From contig DJVQ01000012.1 in the NCBI GenBank assembly GCA_002441265.1, positions 1 to 14,862 of the forward strand: 14,862 nt of DNA, in the 5' to 3' direction. Shown piece after piece: positions 1-6,420 of this stretch (positions are counted from its first letter, which is position 1; every line of letters begins with the position of its first letter). The notes below the pieces were generated by a model that was not told the DNA's origin, did not search any database, and saw only the letters and a program-made list of their open reading frames with translations. This DNA is from Syntrophaceae bacterium UBA6252. Its GTDB lineage: Bacteria; Desulfobacterota; Syntrophia; Syntrophales; UBA6807. The translations under genes and the position numbers were made by a program.

Positions 1-18
1 GAAATAGCTCCGTGATCG

Positions 19-240
19 ATGAGAAGGCGGGAACCACAGGAAGAGAGGCCGGACCGTTATCTTCCGGTTCGTCAAGTGGCCGAAACGTTGTGCTGCATGA
101 ATCAGTACGTTTACACCCTGATCAAAGAAGGCCGCCTGACCGCTATCCGGATCGGAGCCCGGGCCATCAGGATTTCGGAGAAGTCGCTTTCCGGCTTCAT
201 CGAGTCGAACAAGGTGGATCCGGATCAATTCAACGTCTGA
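19..240 (+). CDS. Excisionase-like HTH DNA-binding protein
   Basis: Small 73-residue protein of the excisionase/MerR-like 'helix-turn-helix 17' type. After a short basic N-terminus, residues about 14-65 read as the winged-helix core: YLPVRQVAETL, then a recognition-helix region ending in YTLIKEGRLTAIRIG, then a strand pair and ARAIRISEKSLSGFIES. This layout (LPVRQVA...VYxLIKEGxLxAxRIG...IxxxxLxxFI) is the usual one for the family. A stop codon at 13-15 in the same frame forces a start at 19 or later; ATG 19 has no clear Shine-Dalgarno sequence. In tRNA-integrated elements such proteins act as recombination directionality factors or element regulators, and the integrase encoded 3 kb downstream fits that role. 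It could equally be a simple transcriptional regulator. The family call is firm; the excision role is inferred. Confidence 0.8.
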   Translation: MRRREPQEERPDRYLPVRQVAETLCCMNQYVYTLIKEGRLTAIRIGARAIRISEKSLSGFIESNKVDPDQFNV

Positions 241-279
241 TCCCGGATCCGGCAAAAGCTCCGGAAAGGAGAAAAGCAA

Positions 280-1524
280 ATGAGCCTTTACGACCTAAAA
301 ACCGCAACCGTTCTTGGTGTCGAGCCCAAACCGACCCCCGAGGGATTCATACGAACCTTTTACCGGGGGGAAGAGGGTAACTATTTCATGATCGGAGAGC
401 CCCTTGAACAAATCCCAAGCTATCGCGTTTCGGCATTGGTAAACAGCGACCGGATCAACGCCATCATTTACTTGATGGACTGGGGCCTTCATGAAGCCCT
501 CACAAAGCACTTCGGGGAAGGTCCCGGGGGACAGCCTTCCGCTGAGAAATTCGATCCCGGGAAAGCGACCCTGCTTTTTTCCAGCGGGAAGACCAACGGA
601 TATGGATACCGGCACAACATTTACCGATCGGAAGGGGGGAAATTTTACCTTGAAGGAATCCTCGCGGAACCGGACAAGCTCCCCCCCAAGGCCGGGCGGG
701 AAAAAAGATGGTGCATTCCCATGGGCGAAAGCGATGTGAAGGAGCTTTTCAAGTGGAAGCGCCGCCTCGATCTCATCGAGAAGGTGTCCCCGGGTAAACC
801 CGAATCAAAGCCTTCCATCACAATCCTGAAGAGCGGTCCGATTCCCGGCGCGGATTGGCGCGAGAATGCCGGTGGAGGCCCCCCGGATCCGGATAAAGCG
901 GCCGGAAAAGTCTCCGGGGGAATTTCCCCCGGCCAGGCCGGGAAGAAAACCGAAGAGACCGTTGAAAGTCCAATCATCCGGAACGCGATCAAGAGGACGA
1001 AGGCCCCCGGATCCGTCTCCGCTCATGACATCCGGGACGATGAAGGCCCCCTGGTGAAAGATGCCTTTCACCGGAGAGGGACCGGGGAAAATGCCCCGGG
1101 CCAGGGTGGGGAAATACCCGAAGGGACTGGTGAAAATCCCGTCCTCCGTGACGCGGAGCGGAGAAGAGGAATCGGTGGATCCTCCCCTTCAACGGACGGG
1201 GGGAATCCCCTGGTCCGGGACGCAATCCGGAGGACCCGGGCCGAGGGGAGCGATCCCGCCGAGGATGAGAAGAAGCCCGAGGAAACCGGCGAAGAGAAGA
1301 AGTCCGAAGAGGCCGAGGAAGAGAAGAAGCCTGAAAAAGACGATGAGGCCAGCCAGGACCAGGACGGGAAGGAGTCCGAGGAAACCGATCAAGCCGCTTC
1401 GGGTGAAGAGGATAAGGATCCAGAGAAGGCCGAGGAAGGCGCTGTGGTCCGGGACGCGATGAAGAGGCGGGATCGGATGACCGGGTACCCCGGAGATAGG
1501 GGGCCGGTTCTGGAGGGAATCTGA
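280..1524 (+). CDS. Hypothetical protein with repeated PLVRDAxRR motifs in an acidic disordered tail
   Basis: Unrecognised 414-residue protein with a good ribosome site (AAAGGAG at 265-271). Residues 1 to about 165 look folded, with mixed hydrophobic and charged segments and aromatic residues such as RTFYRGEEGNYFMIGEP. The remainder is rich in Pro, Gly, Glu and Lys and is predicted by eye to be disordered; residues 325-388 are almost purely acidic and lysine-rich. Five near-copies of a nine-residue motif lie in the tail: PIIRNAIKR (231-239), PLVKDAFHR (257-265), PVLRDAERR (287-295), PLVRDAIRR (310-318) and AVVRDAMKR (388-396). Such spaced linear motifs on a flexible tail often bind a partner repeatedly, but no partner is known here. 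The stop codon overlaps the next start (TGATG), so the two genes are probably translationally coupled. No function is assigned. Confidence 0.8.
   Translation: MSLYDLKTATVLGVEPKPTPEGFIRTFYRGEEGNYFMIGEPLEQIPSYRVSALVNSDRINAIIYLMDWGLHEALTKHFGEGPGGQPSAEKFDPGKATLLFSSGKTNGYGYRHNIYRSEGGKFYLEGILAEPDKLPPKAGREKRWCIPMGESDVKELFKWKRRLDLIEKVSPGKPESKPSITILKSGPIPGADWRENAGGGPPDPDKAAGKVSGGISPGQAGKKTEETVESPIIRNAIKRTKAPGSVSAHDIRDDEGPLVKDAFHRRGTGENAPGQGGEIPEGTGENPVLRDAERRRGIGGSSPSTDGGNPLVRDAIRRTRAEGSDPAEDEKKPEETGEEKKSEEAEEEKKPEKDDEASQDQDGKESEETDQAASGEEDKDPEKAEEGAVVRDAMKRRDRMTGYPGDRGPVLEGI
970..1467 (+). repeat. Five dispersed copies encoding a P-(L/I/V)2-(R/K)-(D/N)-A-x2-R motif
   Basis: Copies lie at 970-996, 1048-1074, 1138-1164, 1207-1233 and 1441-1467, inside the unknown gene at 280-1524. 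Each begins Pro (Ala in the last copy), then two aliphatic residues, Arg/Lys, Asp/Asn, an invariant Ala, two variable positions and Arg, and four of the five are preceded by an acidic/Gly/Asn stretch. The DNA copies differ at many bases while the peptide pattern is kept, which suggests selection on the protein rather than recent DNA duplication. Confidence 0.75.
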
Positions 1525-2126
1525 TGGAAAAACTCAAGTCCATTGACAAGTACGGGAAACAGGTAAAGGGAAGGACTGAGCTCATTTCTCACCTTGAAGG
1601 GAAAAGGCTCACCTTGAGGCAGATGATCTTTGCAAAATGCTATGACTGCATGGGCTTTTTTGCTGACGGAAAGGTTGACTGCAATATCCCCGAATGCGCC
1701 CTTTACCCTCTGATGCCTTACCGGAAGGGGGATAAATACCAACTCAAGACCATTTCAGCTGATCAGAGAGCGGCCTTGAAAGAAAGGGGACGATCCCTTC
1801 CACGAAAAACCCCTTCCCTTGCAAAAGTAAACGGTTCTTACTTGGCAAAACAGAAAGAAAATCCCGGGGGCATACCTAACCCTTCCCCCGGGGAAATAGA
1901 TTCTTCTTCCAAAGTAAAAACCCACTTTCCGGGGATAACTCCGGGGCTCACCCCCGGGGACCAGGCCCCGGATCCATCCCAAGCCGGGAAATCCCACAAA
2001 AGGGGCCGCAAGCCGAAGGAGCGGGAACAAATTCCGCTCTTCCCCCTCAAGGGGATACATAACCCCTATCCTGGGAGAAAAAAGGGGATTTCAGGCCGGA
2101 AACAAACGTCATCCATCCAAAAATGA
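1524..2126 (+). CDS. Hypothetical Cys4 zinc-motif protein with AT-hook-like segment
   Basis: 200-residue protein. Near the N-terminus is a probable zinc site, C39-x2-C42-x10-C53-x4-C58, in the context FAKCYDCMG ... CALYPLMPYRKG. This resembles small phage and mobile-element proteins with the pattern AKCxDC...C...CPLYPYR. Residues about 110-155 form a Pro-Gly-rich linker (SPGE, FPGITPGLTPGD). The C-terminus is strongly basic and contains KRGRKPK at 159-165, a good match to an AT-hook. Zinc module plus AT-hook suggests a DNA-binding accessory protein, but this is inference. The start overlaps the preceding stop by one base (TGATG) with TGGAGGG just upstream. The exact family and function are not recognised. 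Confidence 0.8.
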   Translation: MEKLKSIDKYGKQVKGRTELISHLEGKRLTLRQMIFAKCYDCMGFFADGKVDCNIPECALYPLMPYRKGDKYQLKTISADQRAALKERGRSLPRKTPSLAKVNGSYLAKQKENPGGIPNPSPGEIDSSSKVKTHFPGITPGLTPGDQAPDPSQAGKSHKRGRKPKEREQIPLFPLKGIHNPYPGRKKGISGRKQTSSIQK

Positions 2127-2148
2127 CGGAAGGGAGGGACGGCAGGAA

Positions 2149-2475
2149 ATGGCAAGCAAGGAAAGCATCAGTCAGGCCAGGGCGGAGAAAAGAGAGAGGG
2201 CCGAGCATGACTTCAGGGGCTTCCTTTATGACATTCTGGAGAAAAGTCACAACGCGGAAACCTTTCTCCGGGGGATACAGGCGCTTGCGAAGGTCCTGGA
2301 TGAAGACCTGGAAAAGAACGTATGGAAGCCGATTCACCTGGTCCGAATGTCCATCAGCCTTCAGAAAGTTGCTGACGAAATGGGCGACATAGCCCTTGAA
2401 GCAGAGAAATTCTTTTACGCCCACTTGAAGATCAGAACCAAGCCTATCGTGAAAACGATCGAAGGGAGGGCATGA
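2149..2475 (+). CDS. Hypothetical small helical protein
   Basis: 108-residue, mostly charged and probably all-helical protein (for example FRGFLYDILEK, IQALAKVLDEDLEKN, ISLQKVADEMGDIALEAEKFF). No motif or family recognised. An ATG at 2123 overlapping the previous stop opens a different frame, but that product is Arg/Ser/Trp-rich and looks like a shadow; the frame starting at 2149 has normal amino-acid use. The ribosome site is ambiguous: CAGGA lies very close to the ATG and GGGAGG lies about 11 bases upstream. It sits between two other unknown element genes and ends three bases before the next start, so it is part of the same transcript. Confidence 0.7.
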   Translation: MASKESISQARAEKRERAEHDFRGFLYDILEKSHNAETFLRGIQALAKVLDEDLEKNVWKPIHLVRMSISLQKVADEMGDIALEAEKFFYAHLKIRTKPIVKTIEGRA

Positions 2476-2478
2476 ACC

Positions 2479-3087
2479 ATGGCTGAAAGATGGAATCCTC
2501 TCGATCTTGAGAAACTGGATCCCGGCGCGGATGGACTCAGTGAGTGCCTGGCATGGGGGATCGGATCCGCAAAGGCTCTTGCTGAAAGCCTCTATGAACT
2601 TGACCGGCAGACATCCGAAGATTCCGCAACGGAAGGCTCTGAACGCAGGGTCTTCCTGTGCAGACTGATCATAGATCGACTGTATCAAACCGAGGATTTT
2701 CTGTGGACCCTGTATGAAAAGCTGAATGTTGAGGAACGGCAGGGAAATGAGCAAAGCTCAATGCGGGATCATGAAGCAGAAATTTTCAAATCGGAAAAAA
2801 TAATCGTTTCATTATCAACCAAACATCCCATTTCGATGCACGGATTGCCCGTTCTCATTGTCAACGGCTGTAGGCAAAGGCCGGATGCTGTCCTTCCCTG
2901 CGGGACTACTGCCTGGGATCTTATGGGGCAATTTCTTGAAAACCGGGATCCCGGATCCGGCACATGGGGAGACCGTACACATGAGGCTGTGAAAATGGCT
3001 GAAGTGTACATTCGGACAGCGGACCTGTTTCAATGCGAGGATCCCGGCAATAATGCCTCCGTACCGGCCATGGAAAAAAGTGCATGA
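2479..3087 (+). CDS. Hypothetical element protein
   Basis: 202-residue protein with GGGAGG at 2464-2469 as its ribosome site. The N-terminal half is helical and acidic (SAKALAESLYELDRQ, RLIIDRLYQTEDFLWTLYEKL). The second half is different: a stretch from about residue 105 (KSEKIIVSLSTKHPISMHGLPVLIVNG) is encoded by unusually AT-rich DNA at about 2780-2850, then HEAVKMAEVYIRTADLFQ near the end. The two halves could be separate domains. No family is recognised and no catalytic motif stands out. It is the last gene of the cluster before the integrase; its stop codon lies inside a 10-bp inverted repeat. Confidence 0.7.
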   Translation: MAERWNPLDLEKLDPGADGLSECLAWGIGSAKALAESLYELDRQTSEDSATEGSERRVFLCRLIIDRLYQTEDFLWTLYEKLNVEERQGNEQSSMRDHEAEIFKSEKIIVSLSTKHPISMHGLPVLIVNGCRQRPDAVLPCGTTAWDLMGQFLENRDPGSGTWGDRTHEAVKMAEVYIRTADLFQCEDPGNNASVPAMEKSA

Positions 3088-3099
3088 CATTTTTCCATG
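3069..3099. repeat. 10-bp perfect inverted repeat around a stop codon
   Basis: CATGGAAAAA (3069-3078) and TTTTTCCATG (3090-3099) are exact reverse complements with an 11-base spacer that contains the TGA stop at 3085-3087. It marks the end of the hypothetical gene cluster. The stem is AT-rich and is not followed by a T run on the + strand (AAGGGG follows), so it is a poor intrinsic terminator; mRNA 3'-end stabilisation or a protein site are alternatives. Confidence 0.6.
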
Positions 3100-3162
3100 A
3101 AGGGGAATATCCTGAACGGGATTTCGCCCATGCCGGACCAATTTGAAAGACCAAATAAAACA

Positions 3163-3206
3163 AGGGAGGTGAACAAATCATGATTCTCAGGAAGGGAAAA
3201 ACCTAG
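3163..3206 (+). other. Eight-codon ORF with strong ribosome site (possible leader peptide)
   Basis: AGGGAGGTGA (3164-3173) is a near-ideal Shine-Dalgarno sequence, placed seven bases before ATG 3180. The reading frame, MILRKGKT, stops at TAG 3204-3206. It lies 59 bases before the integrase start, which has its own strong ribosome site. It may be a regulatory leader ORF for the integrase, or the remains of a lost gene start. The initiation signal is clear; the function is speculative. Confidence 0.4.
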
Positions 3207-3265
3207 GGAAAGGGTCTGATCAAGTCAGGGGTCCGGCGAAATGAAGGAACGGAGGTAAGGTAAAC

Positions 3266-4405
3266 ATGGCGTGTGTCACAAAGAGGAATGGCCGGTACGT
3301 CATTGACTGCTATGACCAGTACGGCCAGCGGTACAGGAAGACGCTACCCAAAGGGACCACGAAGGAAGAAGCCCGGGGTCTTCTCCAGGAGATTGAAAAG
3401 AAGATCAACCGGAGGACTTTCCTTCATGAAAAGAAGGTCCCCACGTTCGGAGAGGTAGCGGTTGAATGGCTGGAGTACAAAAAGCCGCAAGTCAGGATAA
3501 GCACCTGGTCCGCTTATGAGGGCCATATCAAGAACCATTTTCATGAATGGCTGGATAAGCGGATTGCGGTCATCACAACGGCGGATGTTGAAAGGTTCAT
3601 TTCCCGAAAGCAAAAACTCAAAATTAACCTTCTTTCACTCCGGAAGCTCCTGATCACGATGAACCAGATTTTTGCCTATGCCGTCCGGCACAGAACCATC
3701 GACTCCAATCCCGTGAGGGATGCCGAGAAGCCGCGGCGATCGGTGGACCTTGTTGAATCGGATAAGAAAATTAAAATTCTTACATCCGAAGAGATCAAAA
3801 AACTGCTGGAGGCCGAAGAGGATCCAAAGTTTAGGATGCTTTATCTGCTGGCCATCATGACAGGGGCAAGACAAGGGGAGATCCTGGGTTTGAAATGGAG
3901 TGATGTTGACTTCAAGGAAAAGCAGATTCACATTCAGCGCACGTTCAACCATGGGCGGTATTTCGATCCGAAATCGAAGGAGTCGGTCCGGAAAATCGAT
4001 CTTTCTCCCGTTGTCGTGAAGCAGTTGGCAGCTTGGAAATTGCTGAGCGGGTCCAATGACGCGGATCTTGTCTTTCCAAGCGAAAACGGTACCCCGATTG
4101 ATTGTCACAATATGATGGGGCGGTACTTCAAACCTGCATTGAGAAAGGCGGGTCTGCCGAAGACCATCCGTTTCCACGATCTTCGGCATTGCTACGCTTC
4201 GCTCATGCTGAACCAGGGAGAGAACATTAAATACGTTCAGTCACAAATGGGACACTCTTCCCCGATGGTCACTCTCAAGATTTATTCCCACCTGATGAAA
4301 CCCTCCAATCAAGAGGCGGTTAAACGACTTGATGAAACCGTTTTTAAGGCGACCGGTCAAAATTTGGTCACAAATAAAAACAAGGGATCATGGTTTCAAC
4401 CATAA
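3266..4405 (+). CDS. int: Tyrosine recombinase integrase (tRNA-targeting element)
   Basis: Complete 379-residue phage-type integrase that would insert and excise the element by site-specific recombination at a tRNA gene. Residues 1-50 form a short arm-binding domain (KRNGRYVIDCYDQYGQRYRK), about 57-155 the SAM-like core-binding domain, and about 172-350 the catalytic domain. All active-site residues are visible: R202 in TGARQGE, a lysine at 236 or 238 (PKSKES), H304 and R307 in FHDLRH, H330 in MGHSS and the nucleophile Y340 in IYSH. Length and domain order are normal. GGAGGTAAGG at 3251-3260 supports the start. It faces the 3' end of tRNA-Arg, 14 bases away, the typical int-tRNA arrangement. 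The last codons also encode the hairpin that can terminate the opposing tRNA transcript. Confidence 0.95.
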   Translation: MACVTKRNGRYVIDCYDQYGQRYRKTLPKGTTKEEARGLLQEIEKKINRRTFLHEKKVPTFGEVAVEWLEYKKPQVRISTWSAYEGHIKNHFHEWLDKRIAVITTADVERFISRKQKLKINLLSLRKLLITMNQIFAYAVRHRTIDSNPVRDAEKPRRSVDLVESDKKIKILTSEEIKKLLEAEEDPKFRMLYLLAIMTGARQGEILGLKWSDVDFKEKQIHIQRTFNHGRYFDPKSKESVRKIDLSPVVVKQLAAWKLLSGSNDADLVFPSENGTPIDCHNMMGRYFKPALRKAGLPKTIRFHDLRHCYASLMLNQGENIKYVQSQMGHSSPMVTLKIYSHLMKPSNQEAVKRLDETVFKATGQNLVTNKNKGSWFQP

Positions 4406-4412
4406 CCCCTTG
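4371..4412 (-). terminator. Intrinsic terminator of the tRNA-Arg transcript, inside the integrase 3' end
   Basis: On the minus strand a hairpin with arms CAAGGG/CCCTTG (outer) and ATGGTT/AACCAT (inner), interrupted by a small internal loop, is followed by TTTTTATTTG. It starts eight bases past the encoded CCA of the tRNA. On the + strand it is not followed by a T run, so it should act on the tRNA transcript. It covers the integrase stop codon and last codons, so the tRNA uses a terminator supplied by the inserted element. Confidence 0.75.
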
Positions 4413-4419
4413 ATTTAAC

Positions 4420-4496
<77 letters not shown>

Positions 4497-4537
4497 ACAA
4501 AGCGGTTGTGCCGTAAACGGTGCTGCAAGAATTGACT

Positions 4538-4566
4538 TTATTATCGCCTTTACGGGACCTTGTCAA
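4538..4566 (-). promoter_or_regulatory. Promoter of tRNA-Arg
   Basis: On the minus strand a perfect -35 box TTGACA (4566-4561) is followed 15-17 bases later by GATAATAA, which offers GATAAT or TAATAA as -10. This places transcription start about 30-40 bases before the tRNA 5' end at 4496. A small palindrome, GGCAATTTGCC at 4567-4577, lies just upstream of the -35 box; its meaning is unknown. Confidence 0.7.
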
Positions 4567-4669
4567 GGCAATTTGCCCCCCGGGCCACCGGGATGAACGG
4601 ATGCAGGATCATGGAAGCGGGCAAAAAAATTGGTCCGTTTCCGCTTTCTTCATGAAAATTTAAAATTGC

Positions 4670-4698
4670 TTGACAATCCTTCCGGCCCCTGGTAGCTT
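4670..4698 (+). promoter_or_regulatory. Candidate promoter of the XRE-cupin operon
   Basis: TTGACA at 4670-4675, a 17-base spacer, then TAGCTT at 4693-4698. The -35 is perfect and the -10 weak (3 of 6). A perfect inverted repeat begins immediately after the -10, where the transcript would start. Alternative -10-like sequences lie closer to the gene (TGTAAT at 4767-4772, TATACT at 4784-4789). Confidence 0.45.
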
Positions 4699-4715
4699 GT
4701 TTCCTATCAGGAAAC
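4699..4715. promoter_or_regulatory. Palindromic operator candidate GTTTCCT-N3-AGGAAAC
   Basis: Perfect 7-bp arms with a three-base centre (ATC), placed directly downstream of the -10 box. A dimeric repressor bound here would block initiation. The XRE protein encoded 65 bases downstream is the natural candidate, acting on its own operon. A second, looser pair, TACATAC (4752-4758) and GTATGTA (4779-4785), spans the start codon. Binding is inferred. Confidence 0.5.
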
Positions 4716-4780
4716 ATTCTCCGGCAGAATTGATATCTACAATCGATAAGTTACATACATCTTTAGTGTAATTATCGGGT

Positions 4781-5389
4781 ATGTATACTGTAGTGAAACA
4801 AAATCCTGCCATTATTGAAGCCGACATCGGCAAGCGGATCAGGGCTTTCCGGACACAGAGACGGATGACCCTCGAGCAGCTTGCGGCGATGACGCACTTC
4901 ACCAAGGGATATCTTTCGAAAGTCGAAAAATCGAAAAAGTCCCCCCCCGTCTCCACACTCGGGATCATTGCCCGCGCTCTCGGCATCAGCATCTCGGCCC
5001 TTCTCTCCGAAGAAGCTCCCCGCACCTCCCTCTCCCTCGTACGCAAGAACGACCGGCCCCTCATCTCGAGGGACGGGGCGGATTTCGGATATTCCTATGA
5101 GGCCATGGCATACAGGTATCCGAACAAGATCATGGAGCCCTTCCTCCTCACCCTTCCCCTCGTTCCGAAAAAGCGCACCTACTACCAGCATGAAGGAGAA
5201 GAGATCCTCTTCGTCATTCAGGGCACCATGAAATTCCTCCACGGCGGAGAGGAGTACATCGTCAACGAAGGCGACTGCATCTACTTCGATGCGAACCTCC
5301 CCCATTTCGGAGAGACCGTCGGCCCCGAAGAAGTGAAATGTTTCATGGTCATCTGCAACCCCGTCAACGGAGGTGAAAGGAAGGGATAG
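4781..5389 (+). CDS. XRE-family transcriptional regulator with C-terminal cupin domain
   Basis: 202-residue two-domain regulator. Residues about 15-73 are an XRE/Cro helix-turn-helix (DIGKRIRAFRTQRRMTLEQL, then TKGYLSKVEKSKKSPPVSTL). Residues about 105-195 are a cupin_2 barrel (YYQHEGEEILFVIQGTM, VNEGDCIYFDANLPHFGE) with H137, E139-E141 and H175 as likely metal or ligand residues. In this family the cupin senses a small molecule and the HTH represses or activates an adjacent catabolic or transport operon. It lies two bases upstream of the dehydrogenase gene and starts the whole locus, so it probably controls it. ATG 4781 has no recognisable Shine-Dalgarno; GTG 4793 is another start, and a leaderless transcript is possible. 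Confidence 0.9.
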   Translation: MYTVVKQNPAIIEADIGKRIRAFRTQRRMTLEQLAAMTHFTKGYLSKVEKSKKSPPVSTLGIIARALGISISALLSEEAPRTSLSLVRKNDRPLISRDGADFGYSYEAMAYRYPNKIMEPFLLTLPLVPKKRTYYQHEGEEILFVIQGTMKFLHGGEEYIVNEGDCIYFDANLPHFGETVGPEEVKCFMVICNPVNGGERKG

Positions 5390-5391
5390 GC

Positions 5392-6351
5392 ATGGAACTC
5401 AAGGACATTCGATGCATCGGCGTGATCGGGGCCGGCCTCATGGGGCACGGCATCGCCCAGGTCTTCGCCTCGGCGGGCTACGACGTCCATCTTTACGATA
5501 AGGACAAGGCCACTCTCGATGCCTCAAAGGGAAGGATCGAAGAGGACTTCAAGGTGTTTATTGCCCTTGGCCTGGCCACGAAGGAAGACGTCACGGGTTG
5601 CCTCGGCAGAATCTCCCTGTCTCCCTCGATCGAGGCCCTGTGCAAGAGTTCCCAGTACGTCATCGAGGCCATCCTGGAGGATCTCGACCTGAAGCGGAAG
5701 GTCTTTGCGGAAGTGGAACGGCACGCGGATGCCGAAGCCATTTTCTCCAGCAACACCTCGGCCATCAGCATCACCGAAATCGCGACCGTTTTGAAAAACA
5801 AGGAGCGTTTCCTTGGGACCCACTTCTGGAACCCGCCCCAGGTACTTCCCTGTGTTGAGGTGATCCGGGGCGGGCAAACCGGGAAAGCCGCCTTCGAGAC
5901 GGTTTTCGCCCTCATGGAAAAGGTGGGCAAGGTGCCTGTCCGCGTCCTCAAGGACGTTCCGGGTTTTCTCGGCAACCGTCTCCAGCACGCCATGTGGCGC
6001 GAGGCCTTTTCCCTCTGCGACAGGAAGGTCGCCAGCGCCGAGGACATCGACAAGGTCGTCAAATACGGCTTCGGGGCCCGGATGCCTTTCATCGGTCCCA
6101 TGGAAACGGCGGACCTCGCCGGACTCGTCCTGACACGGGACATCCATAAATATCTGTTCCCCTATCTCGATGCGGCCAAGGAACCGGCGCCGGTCCTGGA
6201 AAAACTGATTTCGGAGGGCGCGACCGGCGTCAAGGCCGGTCGGGGGTTTTACGAGTGGACGCCTGAAAAAATAGAGAGGGTGATCCGGCAACGCGACACG
6301 GTCCTGCTGCGAATCCTGAAGGAAATCATCGGGGGCGTGAAGGGCGTCTGA
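5392..6351 (+). CDS. 3-hydroxyacyl-CoA dehydrogenase family enzyme (NAD-dependent beta-hydroxy acid dehydrogenase)
   Basis: 319-residue soluble oxidoreductase with the two domains of the 3HCDH family: a Rossmann domain (about 6-185) with GAGLMG at 13-18, and a helical C-terminal domain from about 188 (VPGFLGNRLQHAMWREA) to GVKAGRGFYEW near 279-289. Catalytic residues are visible: S120 and N121 in FSSNTSAISI, H144 and N147 in GTHFWNPPQ, and E156 in VEVIRG. Members oxidise a 3-hydroxy group to a 3-keto group. Substrates are 3-hydroxyacyl-CoAs in the core family but free acids in relatives such as carnitine dehydrogenase and L-gulonate 3-dehydrogenase. The HFWNPP motif differs from the usual HFFNPxP of fatty-acid enzymes, and BKACE downstream uses free beta-keto acids, so a free beta-hydroxy acid substrate is plausible. 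It starts two bases after the regulator, with AGGAAGGG as ribosome site. Confidence 0.9.
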   Translation: MELKDIRCIGVIGAGLMGHGIAQVFASAGYDVHLYDKDKATLDASKGRIEEDFKVFIALGLATKEDVTGCLGRISLSPSIEALCKSSQYVIEAILEDLDLKRKVFAEVERHADAEAIFSSNTSAISITEIATVLKNKERFLGTHFWNPPQVLPCVEVIRGGQTGKAAFETVFALMEKVGKVPVRVLKDVPGFLGNRLQHAMWREAFSLCDRKVASAEDIDKVVKYGFGARMPFIGPMETADLAGLVLTRDIHKYLFPYLDAAKEPAPVLEKLISEGATGVKAGRGFYEWTPEKIERVIRQRDTVLLRILKEIIGGVKGV

Positions 6352-6365
6352 CCGGAGAGAGGCCC

Positions 6366-6379
6366 ATGCCATGAGGCAT
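6366..6379. repeat. Small inverted repeat between dehydrogenase and permease genes
   Basis: ATGCC-ATGA-GGCAT in the 69-base gap before the permease gene. The stem is short and there is no T run, so it is not a terminator. It may only affect mRNA processing; nothing else is visible in the gap apart from the ribosome site GGAAAGG (6405-6411). Confidence 0.3.
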
Positions 6380-6420
6380 CACGCGCCGGTCACGCCGGAT
6401 CAACGGAAAGGGTTAACCTC

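Noticed and set aside
2123..2392. Open frame overlapping the stop of the zinc-motif gene (ATGA)
   Set aside because: The coupling looks attractive but the product is Arg/Ser/Trp-rich shadow; the frame from 2149 has normal protein composition.
1..4412. Second copy of the tRNA-Arg 3' end marking the other att site
   Set aside because: No repeat of the T-arm/acceptor sequence was seen; the other element end must lie outside the window.
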